Assembly (NCBI GenBank): GCA_946611595.1
Contig: CAMODY010000029.1
Span: forward strand, 1-14,680
DNA from: an uncultured Clostridia bacterium
GTDB taxonomy: Bacteria; Bacillota; Clostridia; Lachnospirales; Lachnospiraceae
Length of the DNA stretch: 14,680 nucleotides
Direction of reading: 5' to 3'
This document shows, in pieces, positions 6,030 through 12,089 of this stretch (positions within the stretch are counted from its first letter, which is position 1; each line of letters starts with the position of its first letter). The notes below the pieces were generated by a model, which searched no databases, was not told the DNA's origin, and saw nothing but the letters and a program-made list of their open reading frames with translations. Both the position numbers and the translations under genes were made by a program.

Positions 6030-8201
6030 CTACTGCATAAGATCCGCCTCCGGTCTCCGGTATCCTTTCCGGAAGATCATATAAAGGAGCCCCGCTAAAG
6101 CCAGGATTGCAATCACCGTTAACACGCCAAAGCTTGACTCACCAGTAATCAATCCTGCAAGCTGGAAGACGATGAACGCGATCACATAGGCAAACCCACA
6201 CATATAGCCTATGGTCCTGAGTGTCCAGCGGACGCTTCCCATTTCTCTGCGGATTGCGCCAATTGCCGCAAAGCAAGGCGCGCAAAGCAGGTTAAATATC
6301 ATAAAGCTGTAGGCCCTTATTGGACCAAAATCCATTGCGATCTGTTTCCAGATCTCTTTGCCGGATTCGCTTAAGTCTCCGCCAAAGCGATAAAGAGTAC
6401 CAAAGGTCATAACGACCTCTTCTTTTGCGATCAGACCTGTGATACTTGCAACGGTTGCCTTCCAGGCCATGTCACCGACCCATCCGATCGGATAGAAGAT
6501 CCATGCCACAATTTTGCCGAAGGCAGCCAAAAAGGAGTCGTTCGGATCAGCAACTGCGCGGAACGCACCGGCTTCAATTCCATAGGTCTTAAGGAACCAA
6601 AGCACTATGGAGCTTAAAAGAACAATCGTTGTCGCACGTTTTACAAAGTCCCAGCCACGGTCTAAAGTCGAACGCAGAACATTCTTTACTGACGGCAGAT
6701 GGTAGGCCGGAAGTTCCATAACAAACGGTGCCGGTTTTCCTGAGAACGTTTTAAATTTCTTTAAGATCACACCCGAGATGATGACGGCAAGGACACCGAT
6801 AAAGAATGCAGAAACGGCAACGAGCGGAGAATTTCCAAAGACAGCACCGGCAAAAAGGCCGATGATCGGCATCTTTGCTCCGCAGGGAATAAAGCCTGTC
6901 GTCATGACCGTGATCTTGCGGTCGTTATCCTGCTCGATCGTTCTTGAAGCTAAGATTCCCGGAACGCCGCAGCCGGTCGCAACCAGCATCGGGATGATCG
7001 ATTTTCCGGAAAGGCCGAAACGTCTTAAGATCCTGTCCATGATAAATGCCACGCGGGACATATATCCGATGTCTTCCAAAATAGAAAGCAGAAAAGACAG
7101 AACAAGAATCTGCGGAACAAAGCCCAGTACAGCTCCAACGCCTGCTAAAATACCATCCATGATCAGGCCATAGAGCCAGCCGCTTACATGGAGCGCGGAA
7201 AGGATCGTATCAAAAAGCCATGGGATCCACTCGCCGAACAAAACGTCATTCGCCCAGTCAGTTCCCATCGTTCCGATCGAGAACGGGAAATTGCCCATTG
7301 CGATCGCATACATCAAAAACATGATGATCACGAAGATCGGAATTGCAAGGATGCGGTTGGTAACCACTTTGTCGATGCGGTCGGAAAGGCTCATCCTATG
7401 CTTATCTGCATGCTTCTTCTTTACCGCACGATGTACAACATCGACAATATATTTATATCTCTGGTCTGCGATAATGCTTTCCGCATCATCGTCAAGTTCT
7501 TCCTCACAGTCGCTGATATGCTTTTCGATGTGCTCCATGAGTTCAGGATCAAGTTTCAGTTCTTCCCGAACCATTTCATCGCGTTCAAACAGCTTGATCG
7601 CGTACCAGCGCAGATAATTACTATTTACTTTATCTTCGATACTTTCTTCGATATGAGCGAGCGCATGCTCCACACTTCCGCCATAAACATGCGGGATATC
7701 GCCATGGGTATGATGCTCTGCAAGATAGACTGCTTTCTGTGCAGCATCCTGGCCGCCCTCTCCTTTTAATGCGCTGATCTCCACACAGGTGCAGTGAAGG
7801 GCTTTTCCCAGTTTTTCGAGATCGATCTCATCTCCGTTTTTCCGGACCAGGTCGATCATATTGACGGCCAGCACAACCGGATGGCCCAGTTCTAAAAGCT
7901 GCGTCGTCAGATAAAGGTTTCGTTCAATATTTGTTCCATCGATGATATTCAGGATCGCATCCGGATGTTCCTGAACCAGATAGGTTCTTGATACGACCTC
8001 TTCCGGTGAATATGGAGACAGGGAATAAATGCCCGGAAGATCCTGTATTACAACTTCCGAGTTCCCTTTTAGTTTTCCTTCTTTTTTCTCAACTGTAACT
8101 CCCGGCCAGTTTCCTACATACTGATTGGCTCCTGTCAGGAAATTGAATAAGGTTGTCTTTCCGCAGTTCGGGTTTCCAGCTAATGCTATTTTTACACTCA
8201 T
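6030..8201 (-). CDS. feoB: Ferrous iron transporter FeoB
   Basis: This 723-residue inner-membrane Fe(II) transporter has an N-terminal G-protein domain. GTPase motifs are G1 GNPNCGKT (9-16), G2 around GNWPGVTVEKKEG (30-42), G3 DLPG (54-57), G4 NMID (114-117) and G5 SALKGEG (143-149). A helical GDI-like spacer covers about 165-275. The membrane domain starts near 284, with two Gate-type segments containing GCGVPG (Cys411) and IPCGAKMP (Cys440). A later segment has CAPC (Cys640, Cys643). Length is typical of Firmicutes FeoB. Its ATG overlaps the feoA stop by four bases (ATGA), implying coupled translation. The next gene is a DtxR-family regulator. Confidence 0.97.
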   Translation of the reverse strand: MSVKIALAGNPNCGKTTLFNFLTGANQYVGNWPGVTVEKKEGKLKGNSEVVIQDLPGIYSLSPYSPEEVVSRTYLVQEHPDAILNIIDGTNIERNLYLTTQLLELGHPVVLAVNMIDLVRKNGDEIDLEKLGKALHCTCVEISALKGEGGQDAAQKAVYLAEHHTHGDIPHVYGGSVEHALAHIEESIEDKVNSNYLRWYAIKLFERDEMVREELKLDPELMEHIEKHISDCEEELDDDAESIIADQRYKYIVDVVHRAVKKKHADKHRMSLSDRIDKVVTNRILAIPIFVIIMFLMYAIAMGNFPFSIGTMGTDWANDVLFGEWIPWLFDTILSALHVSGWLYGLIMDGILAGVGAVLGFVPQILVLSFLLSILEDIGYMSRVAFIMDRILRRFGLSGKSIIPMLVATGCGVPGILASRTIEQDNDRKITVMTTGFIPCGAKMPIIGLFAGAVFGNSPLVAVSAFFIGVLAVIISGVILKKFKTFSGKPAPFVMELPAYHLPSVKNVLRSTLDRGWDFVKRATTIVLLSSIVLWFLKTYGIEAGAFRAVADPNDSFLAAFGKIVAWIFYPIGWVGDMAWKATVASITGLIAKEEVVMTFGTLYRFGGDLSESGKEIWKQIAMDFGPIRAYSFMIFNLLCAPCFAAIGAIRREMGSVRWTLRTIGYMCGFAYVIAFIVFQLAGLITGESSFGVLTVIAILALAGLLYMIFRKGYRRPEADLMQ

Positions 8202-8419
8202 TCCACTTCCACCATCACTGCGTCCGCTCTTCTAAGCGTCAGTTCATATCCTCTAAGGCTCAGTTCCATAGGGTCTCCAAGCGGCGCCACCTTCCGGACA
8301 TAGATTTCCACACCTTTCGTGATCCCCATATCCATGATGCGCCTGCGTACCGGACCCGTGCCCTTTACTTTACTTACGATTACAGTTTCGCCTACTTTTA
8401 CGTCTTTTAGTGTCTTCAT
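8198..8419 (-). CDS. feoA: FeoA, ferrous iron transport accessory protein
   Basis: This 73-residue cytosolic SH3-like protein is required with FeoB for Fe(II) uptake. Family features are GETVIVSKVKGTGPVRRRIMDMGITKG (about 10-36), the VAPLGDPMELSLRGYELTLR strand block (about 44-63) and the usual 70-80 residue length. It overlaps feoB by four bases. The ATG at 8419 lacks a recognisable AGGAGG-type site (upstream bases read GATAGAAAATA), in contrast with most genes here, so initiation may be weak or regulated. Confidence 0.95.
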   Translation of the reverse strand: MKTLKDVKVGETVIVSKVKGTGPVRRRIMDMGITKGVEIYVRKVAPLGDPMELSLRGYELTLRRADAVMVEVE

Positions 8420-8436
8420 TATTTTCTATCAGAATG

Positions 8437-8447
8437 TTTTAGTAAAA
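8437..8447. promoter_or_regulatory. Short palindrome in the feoA leader, possible operator
   Basis: TTTTAGTAAAA is an 11-bp perfect palindrome around a central base. It starts 18 bases upstream of the feoA ATG, where a -10 region could lie (TACTAA on the minus strand). It is AT-rich and short, so it may be chance; a metal-regulator site here would make sense by context. Confidence 0.2.
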
Positions 8448-8464
8448 GATATTTGCCATTTTTA

Positions 8465-8486
8465 AAGCAGGCTGTTAAGCCTGCTT
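8465..8486 (-). terminator. Hairpin between the marR-like gene and feoA (weak terminator or attenuator)
   Basis: A 9-bp perfect stem, AAGCAGGCT/AGCCTGCTT, has a four-base loop and lies just after the marR-like stop codon. On the minus strand only three U residues follow before an A-run, so it is not a strong terminator. It could allow partial read-through into feoAB or protect an upstream mRNA end. Confidence 0.45.
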
Positions 8487-8491
8487 ATATG

Positions 8492-8917
8492 TTAGCTATG
8501 ACTATCTGATATTTTAACCGCCTTCTCAAGTAAACGCAAGAGTTCTTCGGCATCTTTCTTACCCATTTGTTTCAGGAATTTCTGGTGCTGTTCCTGTAGA
8601 TCCTGAAACAGTGCTTCGCTGTGCTTTATGCCCTTCTTTGTAAGTGCAACTTCAAACTTTCGTTTGTCATCTTTTTGCTGTGTTCTGGAGATTAGTTTTT
8701 TCTCTTCAAGCTGCCTTAAAATGTTGGCCATTCGCCCGGTGGAAAGGCCAAAAGCATCCGTCAGATCCCCGACCATAATATGACTGTTCTGTTTATATAA
8801 AAAAAGAAGGACTCTTTCTTCACCTCTGTTTGGGATGTGTCCCGGAAAGGACACCAATTCCTCCGGTGCGAAAAAGCGCATTTGAATCATCTTATCTGCT
8901 AATTCATTGATCGTCAT
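8492..8917 (-). CDS. MarR-family transcriptional regulator
   Basis: This 141-residue winged-helix dimer has an N-terminal dimerisation helix, a helix-turn-helix (about 46-70, VGDLTDAFGLSTGRMANILRQ) and a wing with the KDDKRKFEVALTKKG pattern typical of MarR (82-96). A long C-terminal dimerisation helix follows (97-135). It has no cysteine, so thiol-based redox sensing is unlikely; the ligand is unknown. An ATG at 8926 would abut the ribosome site directly (AGGAGATG), so the ATG at 8917, nine bases after AGGAG, is preferred. The promoter overlaps paired palindromes, strongly suggesting autoregulation. It lies 72 bases upstream of feoA in the same direction, so it may influence iron uptake. Confidence 0.9.
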   Translation of the reverse strand: MTINELADKMIQMRFFAPEELVSFPGHIPNRGEERVLLFLYKQNSHIMVGDLTDAFGLSTGRMANILRQLEEKKLISRTQQKDDKRKFEVALTKKGIKHSEALFQDLQEQHQKFLKQMGKKDAEELLRLLEKAVKISDSHS

Positions 8918-8950
8918 AGAACTCATCTCCTAAACTGCTTCCGCTCAAAG

Positions 8951-8966
8951 GTTAGTTGTTGCTAAC
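8951..8966. promoter_or_regulatory. Palindromic operator A (GTTAG-N6-CTAAC)
   Basis: GTTAGTTGTTGCTAAC is a 16-bp dyad with perfect 5-bp arms. It lies at about +2 to +17 of the marR-like transcript and shares both arms and spacing with operator B. Its arms are in the size range of MarR-family sites. Confidence 0.75.
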
Positions 8967-8971
8967 TTTTT

Positions 8972-8987
8972 GTTAGTATATGCTAAC
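8972..8987. promoter_or_regulatory. Palindromic operator B (GTTAG-N6-CTAAC)
   Basis: GTTAGTATATGCTAAC has the same arms as operator A and sits over the -10 box. Its centre is exactly 21 bp, two helical turns, from that of operator A, so two dimers would bind the same DNA face. The likely ligand is the adjacent MarR-like protein (inference). Confidence 0.75.
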
Positions 8988-9003
8988 CGAAAGCATGTGT
9001 CAA
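8975..9003 (-). promoter_or_regulatory. Strong sigma-A promoter of the marR-like gene
   Basis: On the minus strand there is perfect TTGACA (9003-8998), a 17-base spacer and TATACT (8980-8975). The predicted start is near 8968. One operator palindrome covers the -10 box and the other covers the first transcribed bases. Confidence 0.8.
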
Positions 9004-9014
9004 GAAGCTTCCCG

Positions 9015-9047
9015 AAAAAAAGCCGCCGAACCTTTTGGTTCAGCGGC
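9015..9047 (-). terminator. Intrinsic terminator of the tsaC-ywlE-like-rpiB-dCMP deaminase operon
   Basis: On the minus strand an 11-bp stem (9047-9037 with 9032-9022, including one G-U pair) and a four-base loop are followed by seven U residues (A9015-A9021 on plus). It starts 30 bases after the deaminase stop. It also lies just upstream of the marR-like promoter and insulates the two units. Confidence 0.9.
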
Positions 9048-9076
9048 AGCTATCGTTATGATTCGACGATTTTATC

Positions 9077-9565
9077 TTACAGATTCAGTTTGATTTCTCT
9101 TCCACTGTGCTGATATTTTCTGTACACGACGCCGGCAGCATTCAGCATGCGTTTCGAAGCAATCACGCTCGGCGTTCCATCATATTTGTCATCTGCGTAG
9201 ATGATCGTTTTGATTCCTGCCTGAATGCAGGCTTTCGCGCATTCATTACAAGGGAATAAAGTAACATAGAGCTTCGTTCCATCTAAGCTTCCACCGCGAT
9301 AGTTTAAGATCGCATTCAGCTCGCTGTGCGTGGAATAGAAATATTTGCTGTGCTCCGGAGTCTCATCGTCTTTTTCCCACGGGAACTCATCATCAGAGCA
9401 GCCGATCGGAAGACCATTATAGCCCATGGAAAGAATTTTGTTATCCTGGCTTACGATGCAGGCTCCAACCTGTGTGGAAGGGTCCTTGCTTCTTTGCGCA
9501 GAGAGCATTGCAACTCCCATGAAATACTCATCCCAAGTGATATAATCTTCTCTTTTGTTGCTCAT
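9077..9565 (-). CDS. Deoxycytidylate (dCMP) deaminase, ComEB type
   Basis: This 162-residue zinc enzyme is predicted to convert dCMP to dUMP, feeding thymidylate synthesis. The zinc site of the cytidine/deoxycytidylate deaminase family is intact: HSE (His80, catalytic Glu82) and PCNEC (Cys106, Cys109). Other family blocks are SKDPSTQVGACIV (26-38) and GYNGLPIGCSD (48-58), and length fits the family. The ATG at 9565 has AAAGGAG eight bases upstream. It is the last gene of its operon, 58 bases after rpiB, and is followed by a strong terminator. ComEB is the Bacillus name; no competence genes are nearby. Confidence 0.93.
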   Translation of the reverse strand: MSNKREDYITWDEYFMGVAMLSAQRSKDPSTQVGACIVSQDNKILSMGYNGLPIGCSDDEFPWEKDDETPEHSKYFYSTHSELNAILNYRGGSLDGTKLYVTLFPCNECAKACIQAGIKTIIYADDKYDGTPSVIASKRMLNAAGVVYRKYQHSGREIKLNL

Positions 9566-9623
9566 TGCGAAACTCCTTTTATTACTTTCAGTTCCTTAAA
9601 GCTCCTAATGTCTGATCGCCTGA

Positions 9624-10052
9624 TCAGTCTTCCAGTTTACTGATGCGACGGATATGATTTTCTCCTTCAGAGAATGGAGTCTCTAAGAAGATGTCCAGAA
9701 ACTGCGTTGCTTTTTCCAGGTCGATCACTCTTGCGCCCATGCAAAGAACATTTGCATCGTTATGCTCTCTTGTTGCCTGTGCAGAGAATGCATCTCCAAC
9801 AACAGCCGCACGGATTCCCTTAACTTTGTTTGCTGCCATGCTCATTCCAATACCTGTGCCGCAGATCAAAACACCTTTTTCTGCTTTTCCGTCTGCTACA
9901 CAATGAGCGACTGCTTTTGCGTATTCCGGATAATCACAGGATGCATCGGAATCCGTCCCGAAATCCTGAACCTCATATCCTTTTTCTTTCAAATGCGCTT
10001 TCAGCGCTTCTTTCATTTCAAATCCTGCGTGGTCGCTTCCAATTGCTATCAT
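9624..10052 (-). CDS. rpiB: Ribose-5-phosphate isomerase B / LacAB-family sugar-phosphate isomerase
   Basis: This 142-residue enzyme interconverts ribose 5-phosphate and ribulose 5-phosphate in the pentose phosphate pathway. Family motifs are GSDHAG (5-10), DYPEYA (40-45), VLICGTGIGMS with the catalytic-type Cys64 (61-71) and REHNDANVLCMG with His97 (95-106). Allose-6-phosphate or galactose-6-phosphate isomerases share this fold, but the tsaC-ywlE-rpiB context favours RpiB. An upstream in-frame start at 10088 would overlap the preceding gene; the ATG at 10052 has AGAGGAG at six-base spacing and begins right at the conserved MIAIGSDHAG. Confidence 0.93.
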   Translation of the reverse strand: MIAIGSDHAGFEMKEALKAHLKEKGYEVQDFGTDSDASCDYPEYAKAVAHCVADGKAEKGVLICGTGIGMSMAANKVKGIRAAVVGDAFSAQATREHNDANVLCMGARVIDLEKATQFLDIFLETPFSEGENHIRRISKLED

Positions 10053-10071
10053 GTCATTCTCCTCTAAGCTG

Positions 10072-10539
10072 TTATTCTTCGTCCTCATTATACAGTTTTT
10101 CTATCAACAAATCCAGAAGGCCGCTAATGATCTCAACGATAGTAGCATACTCATCAACAGTGCCTCCGAGAGGGAGTTTTAAATCTCCGCTGCTTCCCAA
10201 AAATTCCTTAAGGGTATAAATATTAGATGCCGTCGGGAATTTTTCATAAGCCATGTCCTTGCTTGAAATATCCATAGCCAGCGTCAGCGTATCGGCTGAA
10301 AGATCACTTGCTTTCAATTCAATGGCATGATAGTCCGAAAGATCCAGACCATACGCTTTCGATATCCTTGTGATCTTTTGATTCACCGGTTCCGGAAAAA
10401 GAACTACGATTCCCCTTGAGCATACAATAAGATCGTCCTTTTCAGCCTCTTTCAGTTTTTGCTGAAATAAAACCTCTGTGATAGGGCTCAGTCTTGTATT
10501 ATCTTCACCCAAAAAAATGACTTTGTTATATTTTTTCAT
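10072..10539 (-). CDS. Low-molecular-weight phosphatase-fold protein, apparently catalytically dead (YwlE position)
   Basis: This 155-residue protein has the outline of the LMW protein-phosphatase fold: KVIFLGEDNTRLSPITEVLF (6-25) aligns with the usual VLFVCTGNTCRSPMAE P-loop, SRG (41-43) with SAG, and LPLGGTVDEYATIVEII (122-138) with the DPFG...Y...EI segment. All three catalytic residues are changed: nucleophile Cys to Gly11, P-loop Arg to Leu17, general-acid Asp to Leu122. Only N14, T15, S18 and P19 of the loop remain. Between tsaC and rpiB, Bacillus carries the protein-arginine phosphatase YwlE, so this is probably its degenerate counterpart. The frame is intact, with GGAGA six bases before the ATG, so it looks like a maintained gene. 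Function unknown. Confidence 0.75.
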   Translation of the reverse strand: MKKYNKVIFLGEDNTRLSPITEVLFQQKLKEAEKDDLIVCSRGIVVLFPEPVNQKITRISKAYGLDLSDYHAIELKASDLSADTLTLAMDISSKDMAYEKFPTASNIYTLKEFLGSSGDLKLPLGGTVDEYATIVEIISGLLDLLIEKLYNEDEE

Positions 10540-10602
10540 GTATCTCTCCGCATGATGTTGACAATTTAATGGACAGTGTCCTAGTAGATTGTACCGAAGC
10601 TG

Positions 10603-11217
10603 TCAGGCCTCGTCAATCATCGATTTTGTTATTACGCCTTCTCTTAAGATCAAAGGCTTTTCACCCGTAAGATCAACCACCGTTGATGAGATTCCTACCG
10701 GGCAGATGCCGCCATCGAGGATCATATCCACCTTACCCGAAAGATCGCAGATCACATCGTCAGCTGAAACCGAGCTGCGTTTTCCTGAAGTGTTTGCGCT
10801 TGGTGCTGCAAGCGGCATGCCGGCTGCTTCAAGAAGCGCTACCGTCATCCGGCTATCCGGCATGCGGATACCAATCGTATCTTTTCCGGCGGAAACGATA
10901 TCCGAGATCTCAGGGCGCTTTCTTAAAACGATCGTCAGCGCACCCGGCCAGTATTTTTTCATAAGCCTGCGTGCTTTTTCAGGAATCTCAAGCGCAATTT
11001 TTTCCGCCTGCTCGATCGATGAGACAAGGATGCTTAACGGTTTTCCCTCGTCTCTTCCCTTGGCAGCAAAAATCTTTTTAACGGCTTCTTCATCCGTGCA
11101 AATGGCGCCAAGTCCATAGACCGTATCAGTTGGGAATGCAACGATACCGCCCTGCTTTAAAATCTCTGCCGCCTGGCTGATGCTATCTTCTGTTACTGTT
11201 TTGATGATCGTGTTCAA
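10603..11217 (-). CDS. tsaC: Threonylcarbamoyl-AMP synthase, YrdC-domain only (TsaC type)
   Basis: This 204-residue enzyme makes threonylcarbamoyl-AMP from threonine, bicarbonate and ATP for tRNA t6A37. Motifs are GGIVAFPTDTVYGLG (23-37), AKGRDEGKPLSILV (52-65), PGALTIVLRK (91-100), PSANTSG (139-145) and GISSTVVDL (175-183). It stops after the YrdC domain; the Sua5 C-terminal domain of the roughly 340-residue Bacillus YwlC is absent, hence TsaC type. The start codon is TTG: an in-frame TAG lies three codons upstream and no ATG lies between it and the YrdC core. A modest AGGA site precedes it. First gene of a four-gene operon, transcribed from the mirrored promoter at 11245-11280. Confidence 0.92.
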   Translation of the reverse strand: MNTIIKTVTEDSISQAAEILKQGGIVAFPTDTVYGLGAICTDEEAVKKIFAAKGRDEGKPLSILVSSIEQAEKIALEIPEKARRLMKKYWPGALTIVLRKRPEISDIVSAGKDTIGIRMPDSRMTVALLEAAGMPLAAPSANTSGKRSSVSADDVICDLSGKVDMILDGGICPVGISSTVVDLTGEKPLILREGVITKSMIDEA

Positions 11218-11244
11218 ACTCTGTTCCTATAAGATCCGTATATC

Positions 11245-11273
11245 TGGCAGGATTATACCACATATGATATAAT
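11245..11273 (+). promoter_or_regulatory. Promoter of the lgt-family gene (plus half of the mirrored element)
   Basis: TGATATAAT gives an extended -10 (hexamer 11268-11273), with the same TGGCAG at -35 (11245-11250) and a 17-base spacer. The predicted start is at or within a few bases of 11280, the A of the start codon, so the mRNA would be leaderless or nearly so. Confidence 0.65.
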
Positions 11274-11280
11274 CCTGCCA
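11252..11280 (-). promoter_or_regulatory. Promoter of the tsaC operon (minus half of the mirrored element)
   Basis: On the minus strand TATAAT (11257-11252) has an extended -10 (TGGTATAAT). The hexamer 17 bases upstream is TGGCAG (11280-11275), a poor -35. The predicted start is near 11245, leaving a leader of about 28 bases that includes the AGGA site before the TTG start. Confidence 0.7.
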
Positions 11281-12068
11281 TGAATGCATATCAGATCACT
11301 GGGTTAATCGGCATTATTCTTGCACTCCTTGTCGTCTTTTTTGTTCAGAAAAAAACCAAACTGACAAGGAGTCATTTAGTATACCTTTGTATCTGTGCTG
11401 CTGCCGGTATCTTTGTCGGCGGTCATGTCCTGTTCTTTATCGTTGGCCTTCCAGATTTTATCAAAAATGAGGTTCCGAATATCCATACCGGAGCACAGCT
11501 GATTGACAGTCTCTACTATGCCTCTTCCGGCATGGTCTTTTACGGCGGTCTCTTATGCGCACTCCTTTTTATGTGGATCTACATAAAAGTGCGGCACCTT
11601 CCGGGCAGATTATATTTAAACAACATGGTCATCGCTTTCCCGCTCTTCCATTTTATGGGAAGGATCGGCTGCGCGTTTACCGGATGCTGCTACGGCATCG
11701 AGTATCATGGATTCTGCGCCATTCAGTATACCCAGTCGCATGTCACTCCGGGGATCAATGATCACATCGTAGATTTTACCCGCTTTCCGGTTCAGCCAAT
11801 GGAGGCGGCTTTAGAACTAATCATTTTTATCGTTCTGCTTGTGCTGCTATTAAAAAAGGACGACAAATTTGCCGTCACTCCAACTTATCTTTTATCTTAT
11901 TCCGTGGTCCGCTTTTTTGACGAGTTCCTGCGCGGCGATGAACTGCGAGGTTTCTGGGGACCGCTTTCCACTTCTCAGTGGATCAGCATCGCGATCTTCG
12001 TAATTACGATCATTTATCTGATCGTAAAGCGCTCTCAGTCAAAAAAACTTGAAGCTTCCGTTTCTTAG
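11280..12068 (+). CDS. lgt: Prolipoprotein diacylglyceryl transferase (Lgt) family membrane protein
   Basis: This 262-residue multi-pass membrane protein has about seven hydrophobic segments. Lgt family landmarks are SSGMVFYGGLLCALL (82-96), the signature-like HFMGRIGCAFTGCCYG (124-139), RFPVQPMEAALELI (168-181) and YSVVRFFDEFLRGDE (207-221), followed by GPLSTSQWISI. Lgt transfers diacylglycerol to the lipobox cysteine of prelipoproteins. The canonical signature is GRxGNFxNxE; here the Asn positions are replaced, giving a GRIGC...GCCYG variant, so whether it is the housekeeping Lgt or a paralogue is uncertain. The ATG at 11280 has no ribosome site and lies seven bases after a TATAAT box. Confidence 0.78.
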   Translation: MNAYQITGLIGIILALLVVFFVQKKTKLTRSHLVYLCICAAAGIFVGGHVLFFIVGLPDFIKNEVPNIHTGAQLIDSLYYASSGMVFYGGLLCALLFMWIYIKVRHLPGRLYLNNMVIAFPLFHFMGRIGCAFTGCCYGIEYHGFCAIQYTQSHVTPGINDHIVDFTRFPVQPMEAALELIIFIVLLVLLLKKDDKFAVTPTYLLSYSVVRFFDEFLRGDELRGFWGPLSTSQWISIAIFVITIIYLIVKRSQSKKLEASVS

Positions 12069-12089
12069 GAAAAAGCTGCACTTATCTTT

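Larger units (their letters stand above)
11245..11280. repeat. 36-base inverted repeat holding mirror-image divergent promoters
   Basis: The arms TGGCAGGATTATA (11245-11257) and TATAATCCTGCCA (11268-11280) are perfect 13-bp inverted copies around a 10-base centre. Each arm contains a consensus TATAAT. The element lies exactly between divergent tsaC and the lgt-family gene, and its right end is the A of that gene's ATG. Neither predicted transcript contains the palindrome, so it works as DNA, for example as a promoter/operator, not as an RNA hairpin. Confidence 0.85.

Noticed and set aside
7188..7769. 193-codon open frame antisense to feoB, and other long antisense frames across dnaB, gdpP and tatD
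   Set aside because: They mirror conserved genes with clear motifs on the other strand, lack ribosome sites and encode no recognisable domain.
9612..9627. CTGATC-GCCT-GATCAG inverted repeat at the end of rpiB
   Set aside because: Only six base pairs, no U-tract, and it overlaps the stop codon; the strong terminator lies after the deaminase gene instead.
10571..10581. Perfect 11-base palindrome GGACAGTGTCC between tsaC and the phosphatase-like gene
   Set aside because: It is short, has no partner copy and no clear promoter next to it; the RNA hairpin would have too small a loop. Could be an operator but nothing supports it.
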